Assembly: GCF_030546575.1 (NCBI RefSeq)
Contig: NZ_JAUOTN010000010.1
Location: 1 to 64,000, forward strand
Length of the DNA: 64,000 nt
Origin: Pontibacter coccineus
Lineage (GTDB): Bacteria > Bacteroidota > Bacteroidia > Cytophagales > Hymenobacteraceae
Direction of reading: 5' to 3'
Part shown: one piece after another, positions 8,596 through 16,162 of the stretch
How positions within the stretch are numbered: position 1 is the stretch's first letter
Layout of the letters: the number at the start of each line of letters is the position of its first letter
The notes under the pieces: generated by a model
The model's input: the letters and a program-made list of their open reading frames with translations, nothing else
Database searches by the model: none
Told to the model about the DNA's origin: nothing
Made by a program: the position numbers and the translations under genes

Positions 8596-9722
8596 TATTG
8601 CAACACGTTCAGGTTATAGTCTGAGTTAAAGTTCGTCTCGATCCAGCCACCACCGATCACATCGTTGCCTTCGTAGAACACGGCAGCCTGCCCAGGCGCG
8701 ATCGCGTGCACACCTCTTAGGAAGTGTACTTTCATTTTATCGCCTTCCTGCTCGATAATAGCCTCTGTACCCGGGTCGTTATACCTTACTTTCGTAATGG
8801 TAGGTATAGGCTGACCGATCAGGTTTTCGTACTTCACCATGTTGAGCTTGCCCACGGTCATGGCGTTTTTGGCCAGGTCTTCGTAGTTGCCCAGCACCAC
8901 GCGGTTAGCGTCTTTTTCGATACGGGTTACATACGCCGGGAAACCAAGCGCTATACCCAGGCCTTTACGCTGCCCGATAGTATAAAACGGATACCCTTCG
9001 TGCTTGCCTACAACAGTACCGTCTTCAAGCACAAACTCTCCACCGGCCACCAGCTCTTCCAGACCCTCTACGCGACGCTTCAGGAAGCTACGGTAGTCGT
9101 TGTCAGGTATAAAGCAGATCTCGTAAGACTCTGGCTTATTCACTAGCTCGGTAAAGCCGCGGTCCATCGCCATCTGGCGAATCTCGGTCTTGCGCAGCCC
9201 TCCCAATGGGAAAATAGTACGGGCCAGACTCTTTTGTGAGATACCCCACAGGGCATAGGACTGATCCTTGCTCTCATCCAGTCCCTTGGAGATTACATAG
9301 CGACCGTTTTCCTCGCGGATGTTGGCATAGTGTCCGGTAGCGATAAAATCGCAACCCAGCTGGTCAGCACGACGCAGCAAGGCATCCCATTTAATGTGTG
9401 TGTTGCACAGTACGCATGGGTTTGGCGTGCGACCGGCTATGTATTCGTCCGTAAAGTGGTTGATCACAAAATCACCAAACTCTTCGCGTATGTCTATGAT
9501 ATAGTGCGGGAAGCCAAGCTGCACGGCTATGTTGCGGGCGTCATTGATCGAGTCAAGGCTGCAGCAGCCGGTTTCCTTCTTGCTGGCACCGCTCGATGCG
9601 TAGTCCCATGTCTTCATGGTCATCCCCACTACTTCATAGCCCTGCTCGTGCAACATCACTGCCGCCACGGAGCTGTCAATGCCGCCGCTCATGGCTACCA
9701 ATACCCTTCCTAACTTACTCAT
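8595..9722 (-). CDS. mnmA: tRNA-specific 2-thiouridylase MnmA
   Basis: This 375-residue enzyme installs the 2-thio group on U34 of tRNA-Lys, -Glu and -Gln. The ATP-pyrophosphatase PP-loop MSGGIDSS is at residues about 11-18. The two conserved catalytic cysteines are present in NPCVLCN (Cys103) and YEICFIPD (Cys203). Other family segments are HYANI, SKDQSYALWG and GQRKGLGIA. The length is typical. A TAnnTTTG promoter element lies 42 bases upstream. Its stop overlaps the start of the downstream lipoprotein gene. Confidence 0.97.
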   Translation of the reverse strand: MSKLGRVLVAMSGGIDSSVAAVMLHEQGYEVVGMTMKTWDYASSGASKKETGCCSLDSINDARNIAVQLGFPHYIIDIREEFGDFVINHFTDEYIAGRTPNPCVLCNTHIKWDALLRRADQLGCDFIATGHYANIREENGRYVISKGLDESKDQSYALWGISQKSLARTIFPLGGLRKTEIRQMAMDRGFTELVNKPESYEICFIPDNDYRSFLKRRVEGLEELVAGGEFVLEDGTVVGKHEGYPFYTIGQRKGLGIALGFPAYVTRIEKDANRVVLGNYEDLAKNAMTVGKLNMVKYENLIGQPIPTITKVRYNDPGTEAIIEQEGDKMKVHFLRGVHAIAPGQAAVFYEGNDVIGGGWIETNFNSDYNLNVLQ

Positions 9723-9763
9723 TTATCTTCAGTATTGTAATTCGAATTGCTATAATTTTACTA

Positions 9764-9771
9764 CAAAGATA
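9764..9771 (-). promoter_or_regulatory. mnmA promoter -7 element
   Basis: On the minus strand TATCTTTG (9771-9764) is an exact TAnnTTTG match ahead of mnmA. No convincing TTG is seen at 17-23 bases upstream, so only the -7 element supports the call. Confidence 0.45.
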
Positions 9772-9949
9772 GTAACATCAGGGCACTAATAAAGATTCAG
9801 CCGGGCAAATATTGTAGCGACAACAATTTGGAAAGAGGTAGTACGTTAAAAAAAACATTAAAAAATATGGCATTGTACCCGATTTGGGACTTACTTTGGA
9901 ATAAAATAAGACGAACAGAACCGACACGGTTCTAAAAAGATAGACTGCT

Positions 9950-10573
9950 ATGGGCTTACGTACCTCCGTAATAGTAAACGGAATAAACAATTTGAGCGAT
10001 GCTCGTTATTGCGCCGGCATGGGCGTTGATATTATCAGCTTTAACCTGAAACTGGATGACAAGGAACGGATGACTTCCGATACGTTGAAGGAAATTGTGG
10101 GCTGGGTATCTGGCGTAAAACTGGCCGGCGAGTTTGAGCGTGCCAAGCCCGATATCATCAACCAGTACGCCGATGACTTCGGCCTCGACTACATTCAGCT
10201 CGATACGCCCTACCTGATCGACGAAATCGAAGAGATCAACCGTCCGGTTATCCAGAAGGTTTTCATCAATAAAGACACGGTAGAAAGTGAACTGCTGGAA
10301 ATGATGGAGCTGTACAGCCCGTCTGTTGACAGCTTCCTGATCTATTCATCAGATTTTGATAACATCGACGACACCAATATCAAGTTCCTCAAGAACATCT
10401 CGAAACGATTCCAGGTATACCTGGGCTTCGGAGTTCACCGTCAAAATATCAATACCGTCCTGAAAGAAATCAAACCTGCCGGCATCGGCCTGCGCGGTGG
10501 TCACGAGATCAAGCCTGGTCTAAAAGACTTTGACGAGCTTCAGGAAATCTTTGAAGAGATAGAAGAAAATTAG
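9950..10573 (+). CDS. Phosphoribosylanthranilate isomerase-like protein (TrpF fold, altered active site)
   Basis: The 207-residue protein resembles TrpF from end to end. The first strand reads SVIVNGINNLSDARYCAGMGVDIISF where TrpF has KICGITxxxDA.xAxxxGAD.xGF. The C-terminal phosphate loop reads GIGLRGGHEIKPGLKDFDEL where TrpF has a SSGVExxPGxKD segment. The catalytic cysteine of true TrpF (in KICG) is replaced by Asn (VNG). No trp genes are adjacent. A homologue with another substrate or role is therefore as likely as a working isomerase. It is monocistronic and followed by a row of stem-loops. Confidence 0.6.
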   Translation: MGLRTSVIVNGINNLSDARYCAGMGVDIISFNLKLDDKERMTSDTLKEIVGWVSGVKLAGEFERAKPDIINQYADDFGLDYIQLDTPYLIDEIEEINRPVIQKVFINKDTVESELLEMMELYSPSVDSFLIYSSDFDNIDDTNIKFLKNISKRFQVYLGFGVHRQNINTVLKEIKPAGIGLRGGHEIKPGLKDFDELQEIFEEIEEN

Positions 10574-10686
10574 GGGGTTTCGGAGTTGAGGAGTTTAAGA
10601 GTTGAGATCTAGCGACTTTAAGCTGTAACCCCGTTCACAGGCATAGACCATCCTGAACGTTCTCAAACTAAATGCCCTGAATGCTC

Positions 10687-10872
10687 TTTCGGACATCCAT
10701 GTCCGGAAGCATTTCTGCCGGGGACATCCTTGTCCCCCTATACCTTCCAGCTTACACGCGGGGATTAGGAAATCCCCGGCCGTTTGCTTCGGGATTTATC
10801 AATCCCGAAGAGCCTTGTAGTAGAGTCTTTTAGAAAATATGATCACTTGTAGGGACAGGTCGCGACTTGTCC
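10687..10872. repeat. Tandem row of five different stem-loops (REP-like), in a 464-base gene-free stretch
   Basis: Five inverted repeats lie head to tail: CGGACAT/ATGTCCG (10690-10705), GGGGACA/TGTCCCC (10720-10737), CGGGGATT/AATCCCCG (10759-10778), CTTCGGGATT/AATCCCGAAG (10787-10810) and GGACAGGTCG/CGACTTGTCC (10853-10872, one mismatch). Loops are 0-4 bases. The stems share a GGGA or GGAC core but differ in sequence. The rest of 10574-11037 shows no open frame: 10574-10686 holds a GAGTT-rich stretch, and 10873-10967 leads into the trmB terminator. The type resembles dispersed REP/REPIN elements. No RAYT transposase gene is in the window. Confidence 0.8.
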
Positions 10873-10967
10873 GAATCGTGCACCGGGCCTGAACTTGAGT
10901 TTCTTTATTAGACTTGCTATACCTTGTATACCTTGAAATTCTACGAGGTAACCATGCCGAAATAATA

Positions 10968-11005
10968 AAGACGGTCTGCTATACCTAGGTATGGCAGACC
11001 GTCTT
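10968..11005. terminator. Terminator hairpin of the trmB operon containing an inverted pair of the AGGTATA word
   Basis: AAGACGGTCTGC (10968-10979) pairs with GCAGACCGTCTT (10994-11005). The intervening bases contain ATACC-TA-GGTAT, which extends the stem almost to the tip. T-rich tails occur on both sides. It ends the long minus-strand operon that finishes with trmB. Confidence 0.8.
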
Positions 11006-11037
11006 GTTTTAAACTATTCGCGATAATACCAGCTGTC

Positions 11038-11691
11038 TTATACCTTGAACTGCAGGTATTTGATGGTGATCTCCTCGGCAAGATAGCGTTTTTCGTAAGT
11101 AGTGTAAATGCCCATGGTATGCTCCTGCAGATCGGACTGGTACAGGTTAGAGGTATAGAGCAGGTCTTTCGGATCACGCTCTCCCAACACTTCCAGAGTA
11201 TAATCAAAGAGCATCTGGTTGTCGGTTTTCAAGTGAAGGATGCCGCCAGGCTTTAGAATTTTGGCATACAGGTCAAGGAAACGCGGTGAAGTAAGCCTAC
11301 GCTTAATATCGCGGTCTTTTGGTCGCGGGTCTGGGAAGGTCACCCAAATCTCGTCCACCTCTCCTTCTGCAAAGTTATCTTCCAGGTTCTCGATGAAGGT
11401 GCGTAGGAAAGCCACATTGTGCAGATCTTCCTCTTCCGCCAGCGAACTGCCCTTCCAAATCCGTGCTCCCTTAATGTCCAGTCCCAGGAAGTTTTTGTCC
11501 GGATACAGGCGGGCCATTCCCACCGTATACTCCCCACGTCCGCAGCCTATCTCCAGAATCAGAGGATTGTCATTCTCGAAAAACTCGTCCCGCCACTTGC
11601 CTTTCAACTGACCGTAGAGTTCTCCTTCCGGTTCTATCACATTCTCACGCTCCGCTATGGCGGCAAACTTTGCTAATTTACTTCTTCCCAT
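11038..11691 (-). CDS. trmB: tRNA (guanine-N7-)-methyltransferase TrmB
   Basis: The 217-residue SAM-dependent enzyme methylates G46 in the variable loop of tRNAs. Motif I of the Rossmann fold is ILEIGCGRGEYTVG (about 45-58), followed by NFLGLDIKGARIW. The family-specific WVTFPDPRPKDRDIKRRLTSPRFL segment follows, though here written only as read, and LKPGGILHLKTDN comes after it. The length is standard. It is the last gene of the operon, 3 bases after folC, and is followed by a strong hairpin terminator. Confidence 0.96.
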   Translation of the reverse strand: MGRSKLAKFAAIAERENVIEPEGELYGQLKGKWRDEFFENDNPLILEIGCGRGEYTVGMARLYPDKNFLGLDIKGARIWKGSSLAEEEDLHNVAFLRTFIENLEDNFAEGEVDEIWVTFPDPRPKDRDIKRRLTSPRFLDLYAKILKPGGILHLKTDNQMLFDYTLEVLGERDPKDLLYTSNLYQSDLQEHTMGIYTTYEKRYLAEEITIKYLQFKV

Positions 11692-11694
11692 TTC

Positions 11695-12987
11695 TTATAA
11701 TTCGTCAATCTCTGCGACCACAAAGGTACTACCTCCAATAAAAATTACCTCATCCGGTTTCGCATTTCCCCTGGCCGCCGCAATGGCTTCGCTCACGGAT
11801 GCATAAGCATTGCCTTGCAAACCAACCCTGTCGGCTTTTTCCTGTAGTTCTGCCACTGGCAAAGCGCGCGGAATCTGGGCCTGGCAGAAATAATAGGTAT
11901 AATCCTTAGGCAATAGCTGCAGAATAGTCGTCACATCCTTGTCATTTACGGCTCCGAACACCATGTGGACCTGCCTGGGTTTAAGAGTGCGCAACTGAGC
12001 AAGTATTTGTTTAATGCCATCTACATTATGACCTGTATCACAAATAGTTAAAGGGTTATTACCCAATACCTGCCAACGACCCTTTAGGCCTGTGATGGAT
12101 TTAGCGTTAGCTATACCTTGACGTATGGCTTCATCCAAAATAGTAAAGCCCCGGTCACGAAGCAGCAGCAATGATTTGAGCACACCGGGCAGGTTAAACT
12201 GCTGGTATATCCCTGCCAGGTCGGACTGGAGCGCAGGCAGCCACAGCTTGTCGTCCAGGTATGCGTCATATACCTGCCCTTCCAGATGCTGCTCTAACAC
12301 TTGTATGCGAATAGTATCGGTGGCAAAATACAGCGGCGCTTCTTCAGTAGCAGCCTTACGCTCGAACACCTCCACGATCTCAGCTTGCTTGGTGCTGATC
12401 ACCGCAGGTATACGGGGCTTGATGATGCCGGCCTTCTCGCCAGCTATTTCGGCCAGTGTATCGCCTAACAATGCCTGGTGGTCAAGCCCGATATTCGTAA
12501 TAAGCGAAAGCTCAGGCGAAATGATGTTTGTCGAGTCTAGTCTGCCGCCCAGGCCTACTTCGATCACGGCGACATCCACCTGCTCGTCAGCAAAAAACTG
12601 AAAGGCAAGCGCCACAGTCATCTCAAAAAAGGAAGGTTTTACCTGCTCAAACAGGCCCTTGTGCTGCTCCACAAAGCGGATCAGGTAATCCTGTGGCAAT
12701 TCAACACCGTTCACGCGCACCCTTTCGGTAAAGGACTTGAGATGCGGCGAGGTATAGAGGCCCGTCTTGTAGCCGGCGCTCTGAAGCACGGCTGCCAGCA
12801 TGTGCGAACTACTGCCCTTGCCGTTGGTACCTGCCACGTGCACCGTCTTAAACTTATGCTGCGGCTGACCAAGCGCATCGCAAAGGGCTATGATGTTGTC
12901 GAGGCTCTTCTTAAAAGCAACATTGCCGATGCGTTGAAACATCGGCAATTGTTGGTATAAGTAATCAAGACATTCTTGATAAGTCAT
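11695..12987 (-). CDS. folC: Bifunctional folylpolyglutamate synthase/dihydrofolate synthase
   Basis: A 430-residue Mur-ligase-family enzyme that adds glutamate to dihydropteroate and folates. The P-loop HVAGTNGKGSSSHML is at about residues 50-64. LYTSPHLKSFTERVRVNG follows, then FEMTVALAFQFF and the VEVGLGGRLDSTN-type motif (VIEVGLGGRLDSTNI). ICDTGHNVDGI begins the C-terminal domain. The gene lies 14 bases after tonB and 3 bases before trmB in the same operon, so folate metabolism is co-transcribed with an energy-transduction system. Confidence 0.95.
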   Translation of the reverse strand: MTYQECLDYLYQQLPMFQRIGNVAFKKSLDNIIALCDALGQPQHKFKTVHVAGTNGKGSSSHMLAAVLQSAGYKTGLYTSPHLKSFTERVRVNGVELPQDYLIRFVEQHKGLFEQVKPSFFEMTVALAFQFFADEQVDVAVIEVGLGGRLDSTNIISPELSLITNIGLDHQALLGDTLAEIAGEKAGIIKPRIPAVISTKQAEIVEVFERKAATEEAPLYFATDTIRIQVLEQHLEGQVYDAYLDDKLWLPALQSDLAGIYQQFNLPGVLKSLLLLRDRGFTILDEAIRQGIANAKSITGLKGRWQVLGNNPLTICDTGHNVDGIKQILAQLRTLKPRQVHMVFGAVNDKDVTTILQLLPKDYTYYFCQAQIPRALPVAELQEKADRVGLQGNAYASVSEAIAAARGNAKPDEVIFIGGSTFVVAEIDEL

Positions 12988-13001
12988 GAAATCAATAGAA
13001 G

Positions 13002-13919
13002 TTAGCGTGATCTGATCACAAAGGTAACCGTGCCGGTGGCACCGGATGTGGCTCTACTCCCACCGATGCGGCTAAAGGTTGTCTTCTGTAGCTGCTCGCG
13101 GTACCACTTCTCTACGTGTGGCGACACCGTGCTCTCTAGTCGGTCGATGCCGATCAGGTTGCCGTCAGCGTCGATGCGGATGCGGAACTTCACAAAACCT
13201 GTTTCATTTTCGTAAGGGTCGCGCTTCGGAGAAATATCGTAGCGCCAGCCGGCCATATCCAGACCATCGCCTCCACCACCGCCACCGGGTGTGCCTTCGT
13301 AGTTCTTGGCACCCATGATGCCTCGCGGATCACCTTTATCACCTACTTTGTTGGCGTCGTCGCCATTGTTGTTACCAGTTGCTTCGTTCGAAGTACCGCT
13401 TTTACCAGTACCCGTGCTTTCCGTCGGCTTGCCAGGGTATAGCGCGCGAGGCTTTTCAGGCTCAGGCTTTTTTACTTCCTCCTTAGGCTTCTCTACCGGC
13501 TTTTTCACTTCCTCTTTCGGTTGTGGCTTCGGCTGAGGCTTTGCTTCCTCTTTCACAACCACGGGCGCATCGGCAGTCGTAGTGACAACCTTAGGCGTTT
13601 CAACCGGAGTTGGAGGTGTTGGCGTAGCAGCTGCGACAGGCTTTGGATCAGGCAGTGGTTCTGGCTGCGTTGGAGCAGGCTTGCTATCCTGTACGTTCTT
13701 CGACTCATTTGGAGTAGCCTTCGACTGCACACTGCCGCTGCCCACGGCATCCATCCCAAAATCAATCTCAATGCCCATTTCCTTGTCCGGCTTACCCGGT
13801 GCCCCATTCCAAGCCAGCAGGTAGAATAAAAGCAACACGATAATCACGTGCAGGGCAATGCTTATACCTGCCGCAATTTTCTTGTTTTTTTCTTCTTCCT
13901 TGGTTAATGCTATCTCCAT
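13002..13919 (-). CDS. tonB: TonB-family energy transducer
   Basis: The 305-residue protein has a short cytoplasmic N-terminus and one transmembrane helix at about 17-40 (ISIALHVIIVLLLFYLLAW). A long Pro/Lys/Glu-rich periplasmic spacer covers about 65-190 (KPQPKPQPKEEVKKP). After a Gly-rich stretch (GGGGGGDG) comes a C-terminal domain with the TonB-like pattern GFVKFRIRIDADGNL ... VTFVIRSR. It would transmit proton-motive energy from ExbB/ExbD, encoded just upstream, to outer-membrane receptors. Gaps to exbD (11 bases) and folC (14 bases) indicate one operon. Confidence 0.9.
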   Translation of the reverse strand: MEIALTKEEEKNKKIAAGISIALHVIIVLLLFYLLAWNGAPGKPDKEMGIEIDFGMDAVGSGSVQSKATPNESKNVQDSKPAPTQPEPLPDPKPVAAATPTPPTPVETPKVVTTTADAPVVVKEEAKPQPKPQPKEEVKKPVEKPKEEVKKPEPEKPRALYPGKPTESTGTGKSGTSNEATGNNNGDDANKVGDKGDPRGIMGAKNYEGTPGGGGGGDGLDMAGWRYDISPKRDPYENETGFVKFRIRIDADGNLIGIDRLESTVSPHVEKWYREQLQKTTFSRIGGSRATSGATGTVTFVIRSR

Positions 13920-13930
13920 CTCAGTACTTA

Positions 13931-14326
13931 TTATTCTGTCGGCGTTGTGGCCAGCGTTACTTTCGCGTTCAGACCTGCCGCCACACTGGCAACATTTACC
14001 AGGTACTCCACCGGAACACTCTTGTCAACATGCAGGACAACCACACCTTCTTCTGCGTTCTGCAAAAGTGCTGCCAATTGTGGTTCAAGATCCGAAAGAG
14101 CGATCTCTTTTCCGTTTAAGAAATACTTTAAGTCCGGCGTAATAGTCACGCTGATCTTCTGGATGACAATGGTAGATGACTTGCTTGTAGGCAAACTAAC
14201 AGGTAGGCCGGTAGGTGCCACGAAGTTTGAGGTAAGCATGAAAAATATGAGCAACAGGAATATGATGTCGGTCATCGACGACATATTAAACTCGGGGTTG
14301 ATCCTATTTTTAGAGCGTAAATTCAT
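13931..14326 (-). CDS. exbD: ExbD/TolR-family biopolymer transport protein
   Basis: A 131-residue protein with a single transmembrane helix (about 17-37). The proton-pathway aspartate lies in SSMTDIIFLLLIFFML (Asp19). A short periplasmic domain follows (VVVLHVDKSVPVEYLVNV). It is the partner of ExbB in the proton channel that drives TonB. It lies 2 bases after exbB and 11 bases before tonB, the classic arrangement. Confidence 0.95.
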   Translation of the reverse strand: MNLRSKNRINPEFNMSSMTDIIFLLLIFFMLTSNFVAPTGLPVSLPTSKSSTIVIQKISVTITPDLKYFLNGKEIALSDLEPQLAALLQNAEEGVVVLHVDKSVPVEYLVNVASVAAGLNAKVTLATTPTE

Positions 14327-14328
14327 GC

Positions 14329-15033
14329 TTAAAGTTGTGGTTCTTGTAGAAGATCAATAAACTCAATTGAAGAGTACTCCATCCCGTGCACAATATTGTC
14401 GATTTTGGACACCAGGTAGTTGTACCCTACATAGGCAGGCAGACCGATAATAAGACCTGCGGCTGTTGTCACCATCGCCTGGTAAATACCGCCTGAAAGC
14501 AGCTGCGGGCTGATGGTACCTTCCGCCTGGGCAATGGCGATGAAAGCCTGAATCATACCTGTTACAGTTCCAAGAAAGCCCAGCATCGGAGCAGCACCTG
14601 CAATGGTTGCCAGGGAAGCCAGGTTTCGCTCGAGCTTGCTAATTTCGATCTTACCAACGTTCTCGATAGAGGTTTCAATGTTTTTGAGCGGGTTGCCGAT
14701 GCGGCTGATGCCTTTGCCAAGCATGCGGGCTACCGGTGTGTTTGTCTGAGCGCACAGCATGCGGGCACCGTTAATGTCGCCAGCCAATACCATGCTCTTA
14801 ATGCGGTCGCTGAAACCATCCGGGTTTTTAGAGGCCTTCATCAGGGTCAGGTAACGCTCGAAGAAAATGTACACGGCAGCCAGCGATAAAAGCAGCAGCG
14901 GGATCATGGCCCAGCCACCCGCCATCGCCAGGTCCATCAACGAAACTGAGTTTTCCGCTGTTTCTGCTCCATCCATCAACATAGAAGTCGTGTCAGCAGG
15001 AGTCGTTGTAATTTGTAAGAAGAGAGATGTCAT
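14329..15033 (-). CDS. exbB: MotA/TolQ/ExbB proton channel protein
   Basis: The 234-residue membrane protein has an N-terminal helix (about 39-60, MIPLLLLSLAAVYIFFERYL), a cytoplasmic loop, and two C-terminal helices (LATIAGAAPMLGFLGTVTGMIQAF and YQAMVTTAAGLIIGLPAYVGYNYL). These carry the family's typical GFLGTVTGM and TTAAGLIIG motifs. With ExbD it forms the inner-membrane motor of the TonB system. It follows the HU/SPOR gene by one base. Confidence 0.95.
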   Translation of the reverse strand: MTSLFLQITTTPADTTSMLMDGAETAENSVSLMDLAMAGGWAMIPLLLLSLAAVYIFFERYLTLMKASKNPDGFSDRIKSMVLAGDINGARMLCAQTNTPVARMLGKGISRIGNPLKNIETSIENVGKIEISKLERNLASLATIAGAAPMLGFLGTVTGMIQAFIAIAQAEGTISPQLLSGGIYQAMVTTAAGLIIGLPAYVGYNYLVSKIDNIVHGMEYSSIEFIDLLQEPQL

Positions 15034-15034
15034 G

Positions 15035-16156
15035 TTAATTATTATAAACCCAAATATTTTCTCCGAATGATTTTCTGTACGTGTTCATGGCAGCCTGCGC
15101 CTCTTCCGCCGAGGCAAAGTCCGCTACAGATACTTTAAAGAGCCTGCTGCCTTTACCAGGCTCCAAAACTTTGGCCTCGTGGCCGAACTCCGCAATCTCC
15201 TGGCGGCTGAACTCCGCGTTCAGCATGCGGGCATAACCGCCCGTAATAATATAAAAGCGTCCGTCTTTATCACTCACCGTGGTAGTGACAGGAGCTGGTG
15301 CTGCCACTGCTTCAACTGACTCGTCCTTCTCTTTAACGGATTCATCTGCAGCATATTGAGCATCGCCCCCGAAAGTACTACTGGAAGATTCGCCCCAAGC
15401 ATCTGTGCCATCTACCATACCTGCTTCAGTTACATCCAGTACATCAGCAGTAGCAGCCTGTCCTGGCATACCTTCCTGCTGTACAGGTATAGAAGCAGCA
15501 ACTACGTTTTCATTCGCCTGCTTGTCGTCACTTATAAGCGACGTCGGGTACAGGCTGCTCAGGTTATAGTCTGTTTGAAGGGAAAGCATGTACAAGGCTG
15601 TTCCGACCAAACCTGTCAGGGCCAGACCGGCAGCCACGTGGTAGGCGCGCTTCAGTCGGGCTTTGAAAGGTTTTCTGGCTGGTGCAGGCTCTGCTGCCTG
15701 GCGCTCCTTGATGAGCGTGCGCAGCACGGCCGGCTCCTCATGGCGGATCGGCCTGGCGACAATCTCGGGCAGGCCGAAGCTTGCCTCCAGCAGGTTGTCT
15801 CCTTCTGTGTATTCGAATACCAACCGCTGCTCGTGGTTGTACTTGAATACACCGATGTCAGTCAGCTCAAAACGTTGCTCGCTCTCCAGGCGGGTTCGTA
15901 CCTCATGCACAAAAGAGAGGACCAGTTGCCTGGCCTCTTCTTTCGAGCTGTTGTTGGCATAAGCGATGGTGCTGATGAGCAGGCCATCGTTCAGGACAAG
16001 CTTTTCGTTGAAAGCAATTTTTTTGGACGGCGGCACCAGCGTATGCTTCACCGGATTGATCCGGGCAGGCACATAGCGCGTAATCAACCCGCCAAAATCA
16101 GGTATGATCACGCAGTCGTGATTATAGAGCAGGTGCTTGATGTGCTTTTCTACCAT
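15035..16156 (-). CDS. HU-CCDC81-type and SPOR-domain transmembrane protein
   Basis: I chose the ATG at 16156 (373 residues). The open frame could also start two codons upstream at a GTG. Residues 1-130 (VEKHIKHLLYNHDCVIIPDFGGLI, GLLISTIAYANN) match the paired bacterial HU-CCDC81 domains known from Bacteroidota. A transmembrane helix follows at about 172-190 (YHAAVGLALTGLVGTALYML-like). After an acidic Ser/Ala-rich linker comes a C-terminal SPOR domain (FYIITGGYARMLNAEFSRQEIAEFGHEA, FKVSVADFASAEEA), which binds denuded peptidoglycan. So a cytoplasmic, possibly nucleic-acid-binding or filament-like part is tied to a cell-wall reader. It is co-transcribed with exbBD-tonB. Confidence 0.85.
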   Translation of the reverse strand: MVEKHIKHLLYNHDCVIIPDFGGLITRYVPARINPVKHTLVPPSKKIAFNEKLVLNDGLLISTIAYANNSSKEEARQLVLSFVHEVRTRLESEQRFELTDIGVFKYNHEQRLVFEYTEGDNLLEASFGLPEIVARPIRHEEPAVLRTLIKERQAAEPAPARKPFKARLKRAYHVAAGLALTGLVGTALYMLSLQTDYNLSSLYPTSLISDDKQANENVVAASIPVQQEGMPGQAATADVLDVTEAGMVDGTDAWGESSSSTFGGDAQYAADESVKEKDESVEAVAAPAPVTTTVSDKDGRFYIITGGYARMLNAEFSRQEIAEFGHEAKVLEPGKGSRLFKVSVADFASAEEAQAAMNTYRKSFGENIWVYNN

Positions 16157-16162
16157 AGGCAC

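Noticed and set aside
9778-9990. 70-residue minus-strand frame overlapping the start of the TrpF-like gene
   Set aside because: AT-rich intergenic DNA produces it. It overlaps the promoter region and has no conserved pattern.
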